A stretch of 64,000 bases of DNA from Liolophura sinensis (GCF_032854445.1 NC_088295.1:75670028-75734027); one strand, 5' to 3'. Positions 38,256 through 51,018 are shown, counted from the stretch's first letter. Notes: generated by a model not told the origin, from the letters alone. Made by a program: numbers and translations.

Positions 38256-39296
38256 ATTGTTGCCTGTATAAATGTAGAATTTAAGTTTTGTGCCTGAAGG
38301 CTGAAAGAATAAGTGGAAGCGCCAGTTAAGCAATAATTTCCTGATCTGACATGTACACACACATGCTCAGGACACTGTCTTTTGCTTGATTGTGGCCCTT
38401 TAAGTCGTTCTTCTCTGTTTGTAATCCATTCTATTATATTGGAGATCAAGAGTCAATGTACGAGATTAGACATGATCGGAACTATTCTAAAGCACAGTAG
38501 ACGGTACATTTTTATTTTACAGTGATGCTATGGTTAGTTATAACCTGTCAAAGGATTTCGTGAACGCGAACAGAATAGGAGCAGTTGCGTATTTGCTACT
38601 TTTCATTGATATTAACAAAAAGGTTGGTGTATTTGATATTTGTTCCCTACATTCGGACATTCGAAAAGTCTGTTTCACCCTGAGTATTTTTCCCGTGCGG
38701 GACAGGAAACCTCTTGGTCATATAACATAATAACAGCTGACTTACGTGGCCTTCCACCGCCGAACCATCACCTGATCATTATTTACAGTATACTACACAG
38801 AGTTGGACGTAGCTGGATCCAACCAAACACTGAACTGTCCAATTACTGTCCAATCAATGAATCTAAATGAGAACATTAGACTTGCGTGAGTAAAATGCGG
38901 GCGCAAATTTGGAAAGTGTCGTCTAGCTTACTTCCGATGGAGACAATGACTAAAGATGGAGCCATCATATCTGTGAGCTTGGCGTCCAGGAAACCTCCGG
39001 ACATTATTTGACCCTAGCAGAGTTTCTTGCCTACTAGTGTATTAGTTAAAGAGAAAACCTATGCATTATCTACGCCGCGATGCTTCCTTGTACATTCAGA
39101 CAAGGCACGCTAGACTTTTTATAATATCATTCCAGAAACTTGACTCCAAAATTATTGCACAATTAGGCCTACAGTCTACCAAACGTAACATCTTTCAACG
39201 AAGTAAAAAGTTTCATTTCCTTTAATTATGGCAAGACGCACGTAACGCGTGGATACCTAGATATACATTTTCAGGATTCTTGTTAAAAGTTGTATA

Positions 39297-39990
39297 CAAA
39301 CCGACAATGACTTCCTCTTGTTCTAGTTTTTGTGCAAACCGACAGTGTTTTCCTCTTGTCACAGGTTATGTACAAATACGACAATGCCCTCCTCTAGTTC
39401 TAGGTTTAATACAAAGACGACAATGCCCTCCTCTTGTTCTAGGTTTAATACGAAGACGACAATGCCCTCCTCTTGTTCTAGGTTTAGTACAAAGACGACA
39501 ATGCCCTCCTCTTGTTCTAGGTTTAATACAAAGACAACAATGCCCTCCTCTTGTTCTAGGTTTAATACAAAGACGACAATGCTCTCCTCTTGTTCTAGGT
39601 TTAGTACAAAGACGACAATGCCCTCCTCTTGTTCTAGGTTTAATACAAAGACGACAATGCTCTCCTCTTGTTTTAGGCTTTGTACAAACCGACAATGTTT
39701 TTACCTTTGTTGCAGGTTATGCATAAAGACGACAGTGCTCTCCTCTTGTACAGGTTGGCATTAACCGACAATTCTATCATCTTTTACAGGTTATGTACAA
39801 AAACGACCATGCCCCCTCTTGTTCTAGGTTTTGTACACATGAACAATACTTCCCATTTCTCAAAGAATATGCACAGAGACGACAATGCTCTCGTCTTGTT
39901 CTAGGCTTGTATTTTCTTTTGTTATTGGTTATATGCAAGGCGAAAATCAATGGTCTTCTTTTGTTATAGGTTCTGTACAAAACGGCAGGC
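39297..39990 (+). repeat. 39-bp minisatellite, about 17 units, open in several frames
   Basis: Units run from ACGACAATGCCC through CCTCTTGTTCTAGG to TTTAATACAAAG (39 bp). Seven or eight nearly identical central units (39370-39680) are flanked by older, diverged ones. Because 39 is a multiple of 3, three long frames stay open: 39280-39726 and 39330-39764 on plus, 39366-39695 on minus. They give 13-residue repeats such as Cys-Pro-Pro-Leu-Val-Leu-Gly-Leu. I regard the ORFs as a by-product of the period, since there is no start context, flanking exon or codon bias. Each unit also contains a pyrimidine tract plus TAG that mimics a 3' splice site. Confidence 0.93.
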
Positions 39991-40354
39991 CCCTCCCGTT
40001 TCCCTTCCCTAAGAGCAATGAATCGAGGGATTCTGCAAATGTCGAATACTTATCACCTCAAATAGTATTTGCTACATTATGTGAGTCAAACGTTTCATTA
40101 AGAAAGTGGTTAGCAAAATACTGTCATTTAATCCCGTTTATTTTAAATTCCATATCATTAACTATAAATGCACAATACATTATTAAATGTAAGCAGAGCT
40201 TTCTGAATGCCTGGCTGTCTGTTTGACTGTTGTGTCTAATCCCCCATTGTTCCTTTCTCAGGGATATGATTGGCACAGGTGAGTTTACCATTACCTGTTA
40301 CACGAGCATCTACATTATCTATTAATGTGTTCATTCGTCTTGAACATACCTTTC

Positions 40355-40545
40355 CAACATCATTGAAAACTGTTAAGTGCTTCTCTTCTCTTATTCCGTC
40401 CTAATTTTGTAGTTAATATACATTCATACTTTGGTGGTTTGCTTTAAACGTCGGTTTGGGAATTAGCCTTGCAATTGTTGACCTGGAACGTCCATATTGG
40501 TTTACGGCTGGTATACGAATGTCTGTTTCGATGCATAGGTTTTTC
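40355..40545 (+). repeat. Dispersed repeat family 3, copy
   Basis: AACATCATTGAAAACTG, TTCCGTCCTAATTTTG, TTTGGGAATTAGCCTTGC, CTGGAACGTCCATATTGG and ACGAATGTCTGTTTCGATGC. Confidence 0.7.
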
Positions 40546-40761
40546 AAAAAAGAGTAAGACAATCGTGTCAGTGTTACACGTAAACAATAAAACTATGTTT
40601 TTTTTTTAAGAATAACTGAATTTATTCGGATATTTGGATGGATCTTCCAAAGACGGAATCTGTACATCCTCAACACCAAATGATTTCATTGGAGAGACAG
40701 CAGACGTGTAGAGCACATTGGCCGATCACAAAGAGCATAGCCATTTATTCTCCATGAGTGT

Positions 40762-40808
40762 GATTCCGTGGCCAAGTGGTTAGCTTGTGATGGCTTCCTC
40801 TGCTGTCG
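40762..40808 (+). repeat. SINE (family 1) head fragment with an A-box
   Basis: CCGTGGCCAAGTGGTTAG fits the RNA polymerase III A-box of a tRNA head. Head sequence then jumps to GGCTTCCTCTGCTGTCGTAT, indicating an internal deletion. Confidence 0.5.
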
Positions 40809-41481
40809 TATTAAAGTGCGATATCGTCACATTGATATACCATAACTTTACATCCCAGAGATGCATAAATCTCCATAAAAAGCTCTATTGCGGTGCCAAA
40901 AAGTTGTACCACCAAACTTGTATCTACTCTATCAAGGCAGGCACTACAAGGAGTAGTCATTATGGAAAAAGTACTAATGTGAAATTGCAAAAAAAAATTC
41001 AAGCATGAACGGTATGTAGATTTTTAAAACCTCCTAACGTCTCACTGAAGAACTAGACCCTCAAATACACGAAAGGTATACTGTGTGACCCACATACTTA
41101 AATCCTTCAACTATTACAGTGGTGCCGTGACCAAGAAAGGTTCCAAAAAGCGTTGTTCTCTGGGCCTGTTAACATGGGTGTGGCGGAAACAGTTTTCTCT
41201 CTCACAGAACAGCAATATACCGAAAATATATATATATAGCGTGTAGATCTCTCGCCTTGTAGCAAGATCCTGTGTCTTGTGTGAGGATTTCAATGAGCGT
41301 CACAAGTTATTACTCCAAAAACTAGTATGTTCCGGTTATTCCATCAAACGGTTCTAACTTTCCTCAAGGAGTATAATTCTCTAACATGGTACAAGATTTG
41401 AATGCTCGTATCACTAATTTGCATAGATGGTGTTAAGCCATAACCGTTCATCCATTTGTATGGAACAGATCTTACGTCTTT

Positions 41482-41665
41482 CCAACAACATTGACTGATT
41501 CTTTTTCAATATTCCGTCATAATGTCGTACTTTATACATTTTTTTTTTTCATTTTTTGGTAGTTTGTGTTAAACGTCGCTTTGGGAATTGGCCTTGCTAT
41601 TATTGATCTGTAACATGCAAATTGGTTGACGACTGATAAACGAATGTCTGTTTCGACACATAGAT
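41482..41665 (+). repeat. Dispersed repeat family 3, copy
   Basis: AATATTCCGTCATAATGTCG, GTGTTAAACGTCGCTTTGGG, AATTGGTTGACGACTGATAA and ACGAATGTCTGTTTCGACAC. A SINE follows immediately. Confidence 0.7.
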
Positions 41666-41667
41666 TC

Positions 41668-41762
41668 TCCGCAGTTTCCTTCCACTATAATCCTATTCGC
41701 TGTCGTGTAAGTGAAATATTCTTGAATATAGCGTAAAACTCCAATTAGATAGATAAATAGAA
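41668..41762 (+). repeat. SINE (family 1), 3' part
   Basis: Contains TTCGCTGTCGTGTAAGTGAA, ATTCTTGAATATAGCGTAAA and a GATAGATAAAT tail. It starts where a family 3 copy ends. Confidence 0.72.
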
Positions 41763-42199
41763 TATTCTCCAAAAGGATCTACCTTTACAAATATTGACAT
41801 TGAACCTGTCCTTCGTGTTAGCTAGTGGTTAGGAGTCGCACATTTATCCACCTAGCCTCGACCTGCTGTCTGTCCTGTTACGTTAATAACTAATAGTTGC
41901 CAACCGTCGGATTTCACACTCAGATATTCTGTGTGTTAAATTGCCCACTCTCCCTGTTCTGTTTTATGTAGAGTTCTTCCTGTCATTCAGTTGATGTACA
42001 TATTTTATGAATTACCATTATGCCATACCGTATCAATACAGAGTCTCTTGATATCCCACAAAACAGCAATAACGCCTTGCTGTTCCACGCTCACAAGTAA
42101 TATCCCACCTTCACGAAACAATAGCCAACAGTCTCGTGCGTTCATTATATTGCAGTTACCTCAAGAACTGTCAGCTCTCAATAAGTGATATTCAACTTG

Positions 42200-44090
42200 C
42201 TCTTCGCACTCGTTGAACATCACTTCCCTCGAGCTGACATTTCCTGAAATCCGATCCCTCAGCATGCACCATCTGTATACTGCAGGCAGTTGTAACATTG
42301 TGCTACAGTAAATTCGACTATAAATATCGGAAATCAATTAACTTCACTGAGATGGCGCAATAGTCATCCATAATGTTTTACAGTAAATAATCTCAGCTGC
42401 TCCTTATAGCGATCAACACATGGAAATAGGTCTAACATAATTTCTTCACTACAAATTAGTCTAACGTGCATTGATAACTGGCTCGGGCGTTATGTCCTAC
42501 ATCCTCGCAATGTCGTTCGGCTGAGAACCATTGTCAAGGCTACAGTTATTGTCCATGACGTAGATTCATATCTTGACGTGGTTATCATGTCGGACTCATC
42601 ACCGTAATGCTATCAACACTCCCCATCGTACTCATCCTTGATGCAGCTCGAGATGCAGTACCAAGATCTTTTCCCCTTCAGAATTTTCGAACCGGTGTAT
42701 CATCAGGTGTAATGATCGGATTGTTTGTGGAACATACCTGGATTTGAACCCGGATCTAGCCGAACCGAAATCTAGTTAGAGTCAACTGCTAAATCTTCAA
42801 TGACTATAGTTAGTGTAGTCACAACACGTGGTCCCATGGTACAGCCCTTATGTCAAAACGTTGCTCACAGGAGACTATCTCCGTTTTTTTCAGAATTTTA
42901 ACATATGAATTGTTGCTTAATAAATACCAAAGCGTCTGACCGACATCATTCGACCACGCGTTTTATAAACGAAAAGCACTAATAACCAACGAGCCAACCA
43001 GTCACGCTCTTAACAAATAGTTTTTTGATGATTGTCAAGATTGTCTTACTTTAGAAAGGTTGTTGCTACCAATCCAATACACGACGTGAAAACAAGCCTT
43101 ATTCCATTTAGTTCTTTATTCACAATAACTTACAAAAATAAACATAAATAAATTACTTTGAGACACAACCAATGTGTTACCCCAAGTAAAACGTTATACA
43201 CAGTCGTCTGGAAAATATCAATGTAATTACTATTAAAAGCTGAACAATTATACAATTTTCAACTAAATCTGCGTTGAAATCATTACGACAGTACAACTTT
43301 CTAATTTCAGAAATAAAGTTGGAAGAAGGATGCAAAAATATTAGCTCGGAATACTGACCGTCAATAACAAAGGTGAAAATAGACAAATATTGGAAAGATT
43401 TAATTCAGACAAAATCCAGAAACAAATAAGACTCGGTATGATTGATAAGATAGGGTGAAGACACTAGGATCAGGCCACGGGAGGAACGGACAGGCCACTG
43501 TAATGGAGAAGAATAAACATATATCACAAAATCTCTGGAAAGAGCGGAAGTGTACGTAGCATGTCATTACCATTAGGCAGATATCGAATCTGGAACCAAT
43601 GCTCATATTTTTCGATTCGTTGTTGATCTTCTAAAGCAACTCTTTATCTGACAAACAAAACTCACGTATATAAGCGTGCCAGTAGACTGTTTTGCCTTTC
43701 AGGCCATACCTCCCGCTGAGGCGGTATTCGAGTAACACAAGGGATCTTACCTCGTATATATAACATGTCAGGGAGACGACAGCCGACTGTCGGAACATTT
43801 GATTAATGGATCCACTTGTGGGTATGAGAATGGTACACAAATCTTGCTCATGTATAACTGCTACAGCATTCAGACTAAACCATGAACAGTTCGGGACCCC
43901 TTTTCAAACAGCCAGCAGCAAGCTTATCAAAATGAATTGGGAAGTGATTCCCTTGGTTTTATTTTAGTCATGGATTTCGGTAAGATCGTTTCGCGGATTT
44001 TATTTTAATAGATAATCAGCATTTCTCTAGCTGTCATTTAATACGTATGATCAAGTTACCTCGCCTGGATTTCTCTAATTCCCGAGAAGC
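42200..44090. other. No recognised gene
   Basis: Single-copy DNA with a B-box-like fragment at 42.7 kb. The minus-strand ORFs at 43.2-43.8 kb lack splice or domain support. Confidence 0.45.
42715..42790 (-). repeat. tRNA-like B-box region, probable SINE fragment
   Basis: On minus, CCGGGTTCAAATCCAGG is a good B-box in a near-complete T-arm, preceded by TTAGCAGTTGAC as a weak A-box. No tRNA fold. Confidence 0.3.
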
Positions 44091-44099
44091 TTCAAGAAC

Positions 44100-44505
44100 A
44101 GATAATCATCAAATCTGAAAAGGATCATATGTGACATATGAGTAGTGTGTATGTCCACGTGAAATCTATGAAAGGACCATATGTGAGATATGAGAGTATT
44201 GCTAATATACAAATCAAATCTATAAATAGGCAGATCTGTGAAAAGTGTGCATATCCACGTCAAATCTTTAAAAAGAGCATATGACAGAGTGAGAACAGTG
44301 TATATCCACATCAAACCTATAAAAGGATGATATGAGAGATTTGAGAACAGTGTTTATATCTATAAAAGGAGCATATGAGAGAAATATCCACATCAAATCT
44401 ATAAAAGGATAACAAGTGAGATATAAGATCATAGAGTACACCCACATAAAATCTGAAAAGAAAAACATAAGAGATATGAGAACATTGTGTCTATCCCACT
44501 TTAAA
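44100..44505 (+). repeat. Degenerate satellite, about 53-bp unit, 7-8 copies
   Basis: Units contain CATATGTGAGATATGAGA, then ACAGTGTATATCCACATC, then AAATCTATAAAAGG. Spacing varies through small deletions. Three units keep a perfect TATAAAAGG. The minus-strand ORFs at 44075-44468 are by-products. Confidence 0.8.
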
Positions 44506-44509
44506 TTCC

Positions 44510-47500
44510 CTCACAAAGCTATGTAGCAAGTGACCCACAAATACACGTGGTAAACGCAGATGCATGGTATTCGTATCTACCTACATGTAAGTAACCTATT
44601 TATACTAACATTCTTTAAATTCTGACTATTAGGATTTTCTTCTGTCGCAAACATTTTATCAGCGTTAATCTGTGAAAAGTTGAGGTTTTCTTAAGAAAGT
44701 ACAACCTTGTACAGCTTAGGGTACAGGAATTAAGACTATTATCAGAATTTTAAAGGTACATTTCCGATACAATGTTAACCGACCTCCATATCAATAATAG
44801 TCCGGGTTAAAATTATATTTCACCGTCTTCTAAGGAATGGCCTAGCCACACGTTTACTGTCACACACAGATGTACCTACCAAGCTCTTTTTTGGGAGTTA
44901 GCATATCACAAGCGAAATGGCGCATTAGTCTTCATGATACATTTTAAAGGTAAGCAGCTGCAAAGATTTCAGTCACTGGATCAGGCAGCTTCTCCACTAT
45001 GCAATATTCATTTCTGTTTACTCTTTTTTAGGAAGAGTTCTCTACCGCGTCATACGCGTAAGCCTATCTAATGACATTCAGCGGACGCAAATGTTAGTTG
45101 AACACTTTTTGGTGTTGGACATCTCGTTCACACCTACTAAGTCTTCGGTGACAAATTCATAATTCACTCTGTGAGAAGAAAAAGTTTTCAGAGATTACTA
45201 GATTACCAGTAATGAACGATACCACTGGTCCGCGGTACTAGTTTTATGCCCGTCTGTGCCCCATGGGCATATTGTCCTATCTTGAAAACATAATGGAGTC
45301 CACTCAGTGTCAAAAAATAACCCTTTGCCACTAAGAGGGCGATGTTCTCTCTGTAGGGTAGGACCACGTGTTCTCAAGCCTGTTATCTGGACTGTGAAAT
45401 CAATTTCCTTCCTTGTCTAGCTCTGTACAGTTCAAGACGTTTATATTGATTATGTAGCTGAAGGCAATGGCACTCGTGGGCTATTACCCTGTAGCTCTGC
45501 CATCTATTCTAAGGTATTGTTTCCAAAATCTCAGCCTGCGTATTTCCATCCTCAAGGCCGAAACATCTTCCCCGGAGCATTTTATCGATTCGAAAACTAA
45601 TACGGTCATCAAGAGATATTTTACGACATAACATCTCTGTACTTAGCCTGCTTTAAATATTTACATTTTGTCTTTCTTAACTATTTTATCTTGTTATAAC
45701 AAGGTGTTATGCACTTTTGGTCTATTTCTTTCAAAGACATTAACTCTACAAATGGACACAATAATGCCACAACACTGTCGCTCTGAATCCTTTTCACGTG
45801 GCAATACTGTAAAAGTTATTTCTTAAACATGGACACATTTTTAAAATGCTCCGTGGAATGCTGAAGAACTAACATGGCATTATATGATACGGAATTAATT
45901 AATTGTCGTCAAAAACACATGTAGCTGCAGAACAAAAAATATTTTTTGACTGAAACATAAGGATGCAACGTGAAATGTGAAACTCAAATGACCGCCTGTT
46001 AGAATTACTTCAATATGCCGAATGTATAAGCTTCTCTAAAGATATGGTAAAGCACCAGGTGCATCTGGGCAGCTGTTGACTTGATCGTGTTGGTGACTGA
46101 TATTGTATACAGGTACATTGTATTAATTTGTTTAGATCTTTTTTCAGTAATATCCTTGTATTGTGCAGCATACACCTAAATTAAAAAGTGATTTAATCAT
46201 TATTATGCACTTTGTACTCAAGCATTTTACACTTTGGCGCAGCAACAGATTTCCTTGGCAGTTGTTTTTTCTATACAAGAGGCTATCGACAGGATGTGCA
46301 GCTTATTGTCATGAATACTGAAGACTTAGTTACTTCTGCAGTTATTTTGAATACATTAGGCCCACCCATTTCTCTATGGACTGGCTGTTTTTGTTATTAT
46401 TATCAAAGAAAAAACTGTGGCGTTAAAGGTGAAAAATGGAGAACTTCAGTTCTTGGTGGAAAATGAGATAAACATGAGGCTAGAATTGGGTGCTTTGGAG
46501 AAGTTTATGAAATTAGAGGAGGGAGTGGGAAACAAGTTCGACGCCTAATGAGCAATGGTCGACATTGTCAGGCAAATCTCATTTAGCTGCTGTCAGCAAA
46601 TCACCTTAAAAGGTGCAGATTTCCCATGTGACATTACCTTAAGCAATAAGAAAAGTGAACATGGGGAGATTGTTACCCATTTAAAGACTGGGGATCGATT
46701 CTTAGCAAGGTTTGACTAAGAATAACAGCAAGATTTACCTATCCACAACCCATTTGGCAATTTGAACGTGTTGTCTGCACTGGTCTTTCTGTAATTCAAT
46801 TTCGAATATTGGCCTCTAGCTGCAAATCTGTATAACTACATAAAATTTTCGCCGCATATCGTTGTTTTTTGCAATCGTTTGCAATCTTGGCCAAGACACT
46901 TGTAAGGACAAGACAAGTTATAATCAATCTGGTCCTGATAAATCATCGCTTGTTCAAAATCATTTTTCAAATGAGAACCCCATATTACTAGTTAAAATCA
47001 ACAACTCTTTCTTATAATTAACTGTTGTCGTTTTCCTGTCGTGTTTAGCAATGCTTTACTGTTACTGAACAATGAATGTTATGTCTTTGCTGTAGCAGAA
47101 TCGACGTTTACTGACTAATAGTGGAGATAGGATTTGTTTGAATAATTGCGCCATACCTAAAAATCAGCTTAGCTTTTAGGCATACACCTGCTAGCGGTTT
47201 CTCACAACTTCTTAAATTTAAAACATTGTTCAAGTCAGTAGTTTCTGGCTAAGTCCTACATAGAGTATTTCTCGAAAACAAAAATTAGCCAGAGATAATA
47301 TAAATATAGAGAGTTGTGTTGCTTCAGTAAAGCACATTTGCTTAAGCCCAAAAACATAACACTTTTGGTGAAACCGGGTCCCGAACTTGCTTATCTCTCG
47401 GACCCTTCCAGCCAGGAACCATTCTGCATTCCGTTAATATATTTTAAGAAAAAATCGACCGGCGCAAATTCAATTGAAATTTGCTCTTATTTTATAATAC

Positions 47501-48630
47501 CTAAAATACTTGCCTTTCACTAAATGTCCGCCTCGCCTGTGGATGTATTACGGTTTGTGAAATCAGTAATAAAGTTCGCAGAATGTATATAATACGTGTA
47601 GCTTTACAACTTGTATAGCTATAAGTGTAATTATGTAATAACAAAATAAAATAAGGTAAACGTAAGCTTTAAGCCTTTGCAGATATCCAATATAAAACTT
47701 GTGATCGATTACAGCGTGAGAAGCGTGAGATCATTGGGCTTGTAAATACTAACGATTCCTGAAGCATTGTTACCATCATCACGGTACATAGCAAACGTCT
47801 AAAATTAAGTAAGCAAGTAAGAAACTTTGGAAGATTAAGGCTTGTCCGGTTATACCAGAGTGTTGTATAGTCCAGTATTCTAAGGAGCTTAAGACCTTAC
47901 CTAACCAGCCCAACTCTTAATGGCTCGTACACGTAAACGACACGACTGAACAGGAATCGGTCTGCTATTTCGTCAAACAGGTACATCATAGTTCACCTAA
48001 ACACGGCTATTGGTACAAAGTCATGTAGCACAAAGATTGAGAGATTTTTTGTTTTTAAATTTGTTGCACATATTTGAATGCGACAATAAATTTGCTAACA
48101 CGTTGTTTAACCCTTGCTTCTTTATCTGTAGGGGTTACCGGCAAGAGTTGTAAACTCTAAGTTGTAAACTCTGAGAGAACTTAAAGAAAAATAAGTCAAC
48201 AAATCAATCATTCAGAAGATGTATGTGTATTTCACAAATTTTTAAGTAAGAATTTTACCTGAGATCCCCGATTCCTGGACTTCCCATGAGTCCCCTACGT
48301 TTGGTCCAACTTCCGGTTAATTTCTGAGGGCAGATTTCCGGACACCGTTGAATTGATCTGGTTTACAAAACAACAAAATTCCGTAAAATAAATAAGGTCA
48401 TTCAGGGGAATGAGTTCCGTCAGGGAAATGAGTTTGGTGCAGACAGATGAGATCTGTAGGTTAGAAAAGTGAAGGAGTTATACGAGTAAACTATTGTAAA
48501 GCAAACATTACCGGCAAGAGTAAAGCCATTAATTGTTACTCTTAAACTTATAGTGAATAACAGAATTTGGCAGAAGTAAAGTTTGCTATCACGCAACCCA
48601 TTGTTAAGTGAGGGCATATGCAAAAGTCAG
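44510..48630. other. Mostly featureless
   Basis: Only the possible coding relic at 46.2-46.5 kb stands out. Confidence 0.45.
46360..46548 (+). pseudogene. Possible terminal exon or coding relic, 62 codons
   Basis: After an AG at 46358-46359 (weak tract TTTTGAATACATTAG) the frame is open for 62 codons to TAA at 46548. It starts with a short hydrophobic run (Ala-Val-Phe-Val-Ile-Ile-Ile-Ile) and continues as a Lys/Glu/Leu-rich amphipathic stretch with an acidic tail. A different frame is open from 46212 to 46466 and is also hydrophobic, so a frameshifted older coding sequence is possible. No family recognised. Confidence 0.2.
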
Positions 48631-48640
48631 TTCATCTATA

Positions 48641-48730
48641 TATTTGATTGATTGTTTGATTTGATTGGTGTTTTACGCCGTACCTAAAAATATTTCACTT
48701 ATACGATGGCGGCCTGCATTATGGTGAAAG
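48641..48730 (-). repeat. SINE (family 1) truncated at the edge of the segmental duplication
   Basis: Tail TTTGATTTGATTGGTGTTTT and centre TTCACTTATACGATGGCGGC end abruptly at GCATTATGGTG, 8 bp before segment A starts at 48738. Confidence 0.8.
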
Positions 48731-48737
48731 TAAATTC

Positions 48738-50857
48738 TATGTATATAAAGAAAACAAGTTCCTTCTTCAATAAGTGTTGTTTAGTTTTGGACACCCAGAC
48801 TTTCTGTTTAATATGTGAACTAATCTATAGTATCTGCCACAACGTAGATTTCATTGCTCATATGTGACTGAAGTGTCAAGGCGCCAGGGTAATTTTTCAG
48901 TAGAATTTAGTTTACGCCGTTCATCATTATAATAATGATGTAGTACTACACACAGCTACGCGGCTTGTGAAGATTCAAGAAAAAGGTGATGGTAATGATG
49001 ATAAATGAGGCATATCACTACCCAGAAAAGTGCAACGATGACCTGCACGTAAATTACCGTGGTCGCTTTGCTGCCAATCCCAATGCGAAACACTACATGG
49101 AAAAGAAGAAATATGGCGTTGGAGAGATATTTACAGCATCAATTACAACTCCCTCTCATTAGTACTACCTGTATATTAGGATCATTTAGAGCATTAAAAT
49201 TAAAACACAGGTTTTAGCGATTTTTCAGCGATTTGTTTAAACCTGCTGGTTCTGTATCCTTGCTTCTTTCAAGCATTTAGTGTATCTAGTAGATACCTCT
49301 GCCGGCAAGTCCATGGAATCAATGCAATTATGTTCTTTGACGACCACATAGCTACTCGGTCGTGTTTCATCGGATTCTCAAAAGGACCGATATTCAAGTA
49401 GTTTCTCAGAACTCTCTTAGACGTAACACCCTGATGATAGCAGATGAAATATCTTTGTTTAATAGATCGTTTTTTTCTAAGCTCCTCAGAGTCGAAGCTT
49501 GAAAGTTTTCCAGAGAAGTTCTTAAAAGAGGATCAAAGACACTAGAGCGTCCATTCTCTGTGAAGGTTTAGCGCCGTTATCAGGGCCTGGTTGGACAACA
49601 TATCAAATCGGTTAATGCCATAGCGCGTATACAATATCACTGGAATCTTTTGATAGGTGTACGGCACTTATAAGATATAGCGTAACCTTTCATATACTGG
49701 CTGAAACATACGGTGGGTGATAAGAATAATGTTTAGAAAAGCCTTTTGATGAGGATTTCTGTGAATTGGATGGGATACAGACATAGGCTAATAACCATGG
49801 ACATATACCCATTAACGTTCCAACGCATGTTCTACGATCTGCTCTGTAATATAGTAGTAGAAAAATGGTTCACTTTTGCAATCCACGTAAGGCTTTAGTG
49901 ATCTATCAACTTCAGTTTACACTGAATCAGGTTTACAAAGAAAAGTTTCATACAACTTTTTCCGACGAGGCACTCGGGGTTCCGGCTTAATTCTGGTCTT
50001 CGAAGTGTAATTTCAAGATTCCACCGCTCTCATTGACCGTGGACAGATAATGACAACGTTCTTAAAACCGTTTGTTCATCCTTACTTAAGTTTAAGAGCA
50101 CAATATGACGTGCAAGTCTTTTTGTCACACGCGATCAAGTTTGTCAGTTGCGCTTTCAGGTCTTACATGTTCCTTCCGCCTAAAACAATTACTTTCATCG
50201 TATAAAAGAAAATTTTTCCGTATTTCGCATTTTCTAAGATTATATGCCGATGGGCTTCGGCTTTCGCATATTAGGCATGTTGAAATTAGTTTTCCAAGAA
50301 ACGATGTACAAGGGAGATACTGGTGGTGCGTGTGACCATTTGCTAAATATTTTACTCTGTATGCTGTTAATCTGTTATTATATTCATACCTTCTTTATAT
50401 AGAAGCCAGAATTGGAAATCGAGCCGGAAGGAATCTTTTCTTAGTCAGATGATGCATGAAATATGATCCCTGTGTTGATGTCAGCGTAAAAGGACGGAGA
50501 TTAATTGACGTTACATCAGAAGGTGTTTTTAAGTAACATATGATCGGTTAACTTTACTGACGTTACTGGATGCCTGTGTACCAATTAACGTAATGGCAAA
50601 GTGTAACTTGAATCAATACAAGACACATCTTCGAGATGAAAAAGGCAATTATTTTTAGATCTGTCAGGGCAAGGCAAATTTAATACCAGTTTGCACGATG
50701 CATGTTCATTCTCATGATACTCGGGTTTCTGTGTCTCTTGGAATCTGAAAATCTCGAAATATATTTTTATCAATTTTTCATCCGTAAATTTTTTTGCACA
50801 ATCTGGCTACAACAATGGTGGTGTATTTTGTTTCGAGACAATGGTTCTCATGAAAGC
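48738..50857. repeat. Segmental duplication, segment A (first copy)
   Basis: 2120 bp repeated at 51502-53621 at a constant offset of 2764 bp, with no difference noticed in the stretches compared and no net indel. It contains the duplicated terminal exon (50585-50744). The left edge lies next to a SINE cut off at about 48730. At the right edge it joins segment B directly, where the other copy continues into unique segment C. Confidence 0.95.
50585..50744 (-). pseudogene. Duplicate terminal exon of the secreted peptide gene, lacking its signal-peptide exon
   Basis: Copy of the exon at 53349-53508, shifted by exactly 2764 bp, with the same 3' splice site (AG at 50746-50745), open frame and stop. 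The intron and signal-peptide exon (segment C) are missing: segment A here runs straight into segment B at about 50857. On its own this copy cannot make a secreted protein. It lies downstream of the intact gene on the minus strand, so it could only be used if a transcript of that gene read through and spliced exon 1 to this second terminal exon, which would give the same protein. The frame is intact and undiverged, which fits a very recent event rather than an old pseudogene. Confidence 0.65.
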
Positions 50858-50910
50858 TTTTTCAGTTAAGCTACACACAGCTCAAACTTTCACACGCCGA
50901 GCTGGCATAG

Positions 50911-50990
50911 GACTTTATTTATTTGACTACTTCTTCCATTGAGGATTAATGCCATATGCGAAAATATTTCACTTAAGCGATAAAGATCTG
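50911..50990 (-). repeat. SINE (family 1) fragment in segment B (copy at 56180-56259)
   Basis: GACTTTATTTATTTGACTAC and ATGCGAAAATATTTCACTTA match the tail and centre of the family, strongly diverged. Confidence 0.6.
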
Positions 50991-51018
50991 CGTAAAGAAT
51001 GTGTGTGTCTTAATGTGG

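Noticed and set aside
39280-39764. Three long ORFs with 13-residue repeats
   Set aside because: They arise automatically from the 39-bp period of a minisatellite, are open on both strands, and have no flanking exon signals.
41820-41850. A-box-like TAGCTAGTGGTTAG
   Set aside because: No B-box at the right distance and no fold.
43698-43730. 5S rRNA-like GGCCATACCTCCCGCTGAGG
   Set aside because: Only a few bases agree with 5S rRNA, no internal promoter follows; a small chance hairpin.
50105-50335. 76-aa plus ORF repeated at 52869-53099
   Set aside because: Its exact recurrence only reflects the A/A' duplication; the end overlaps a family 2 repeat fragment and there is no coding evidence.
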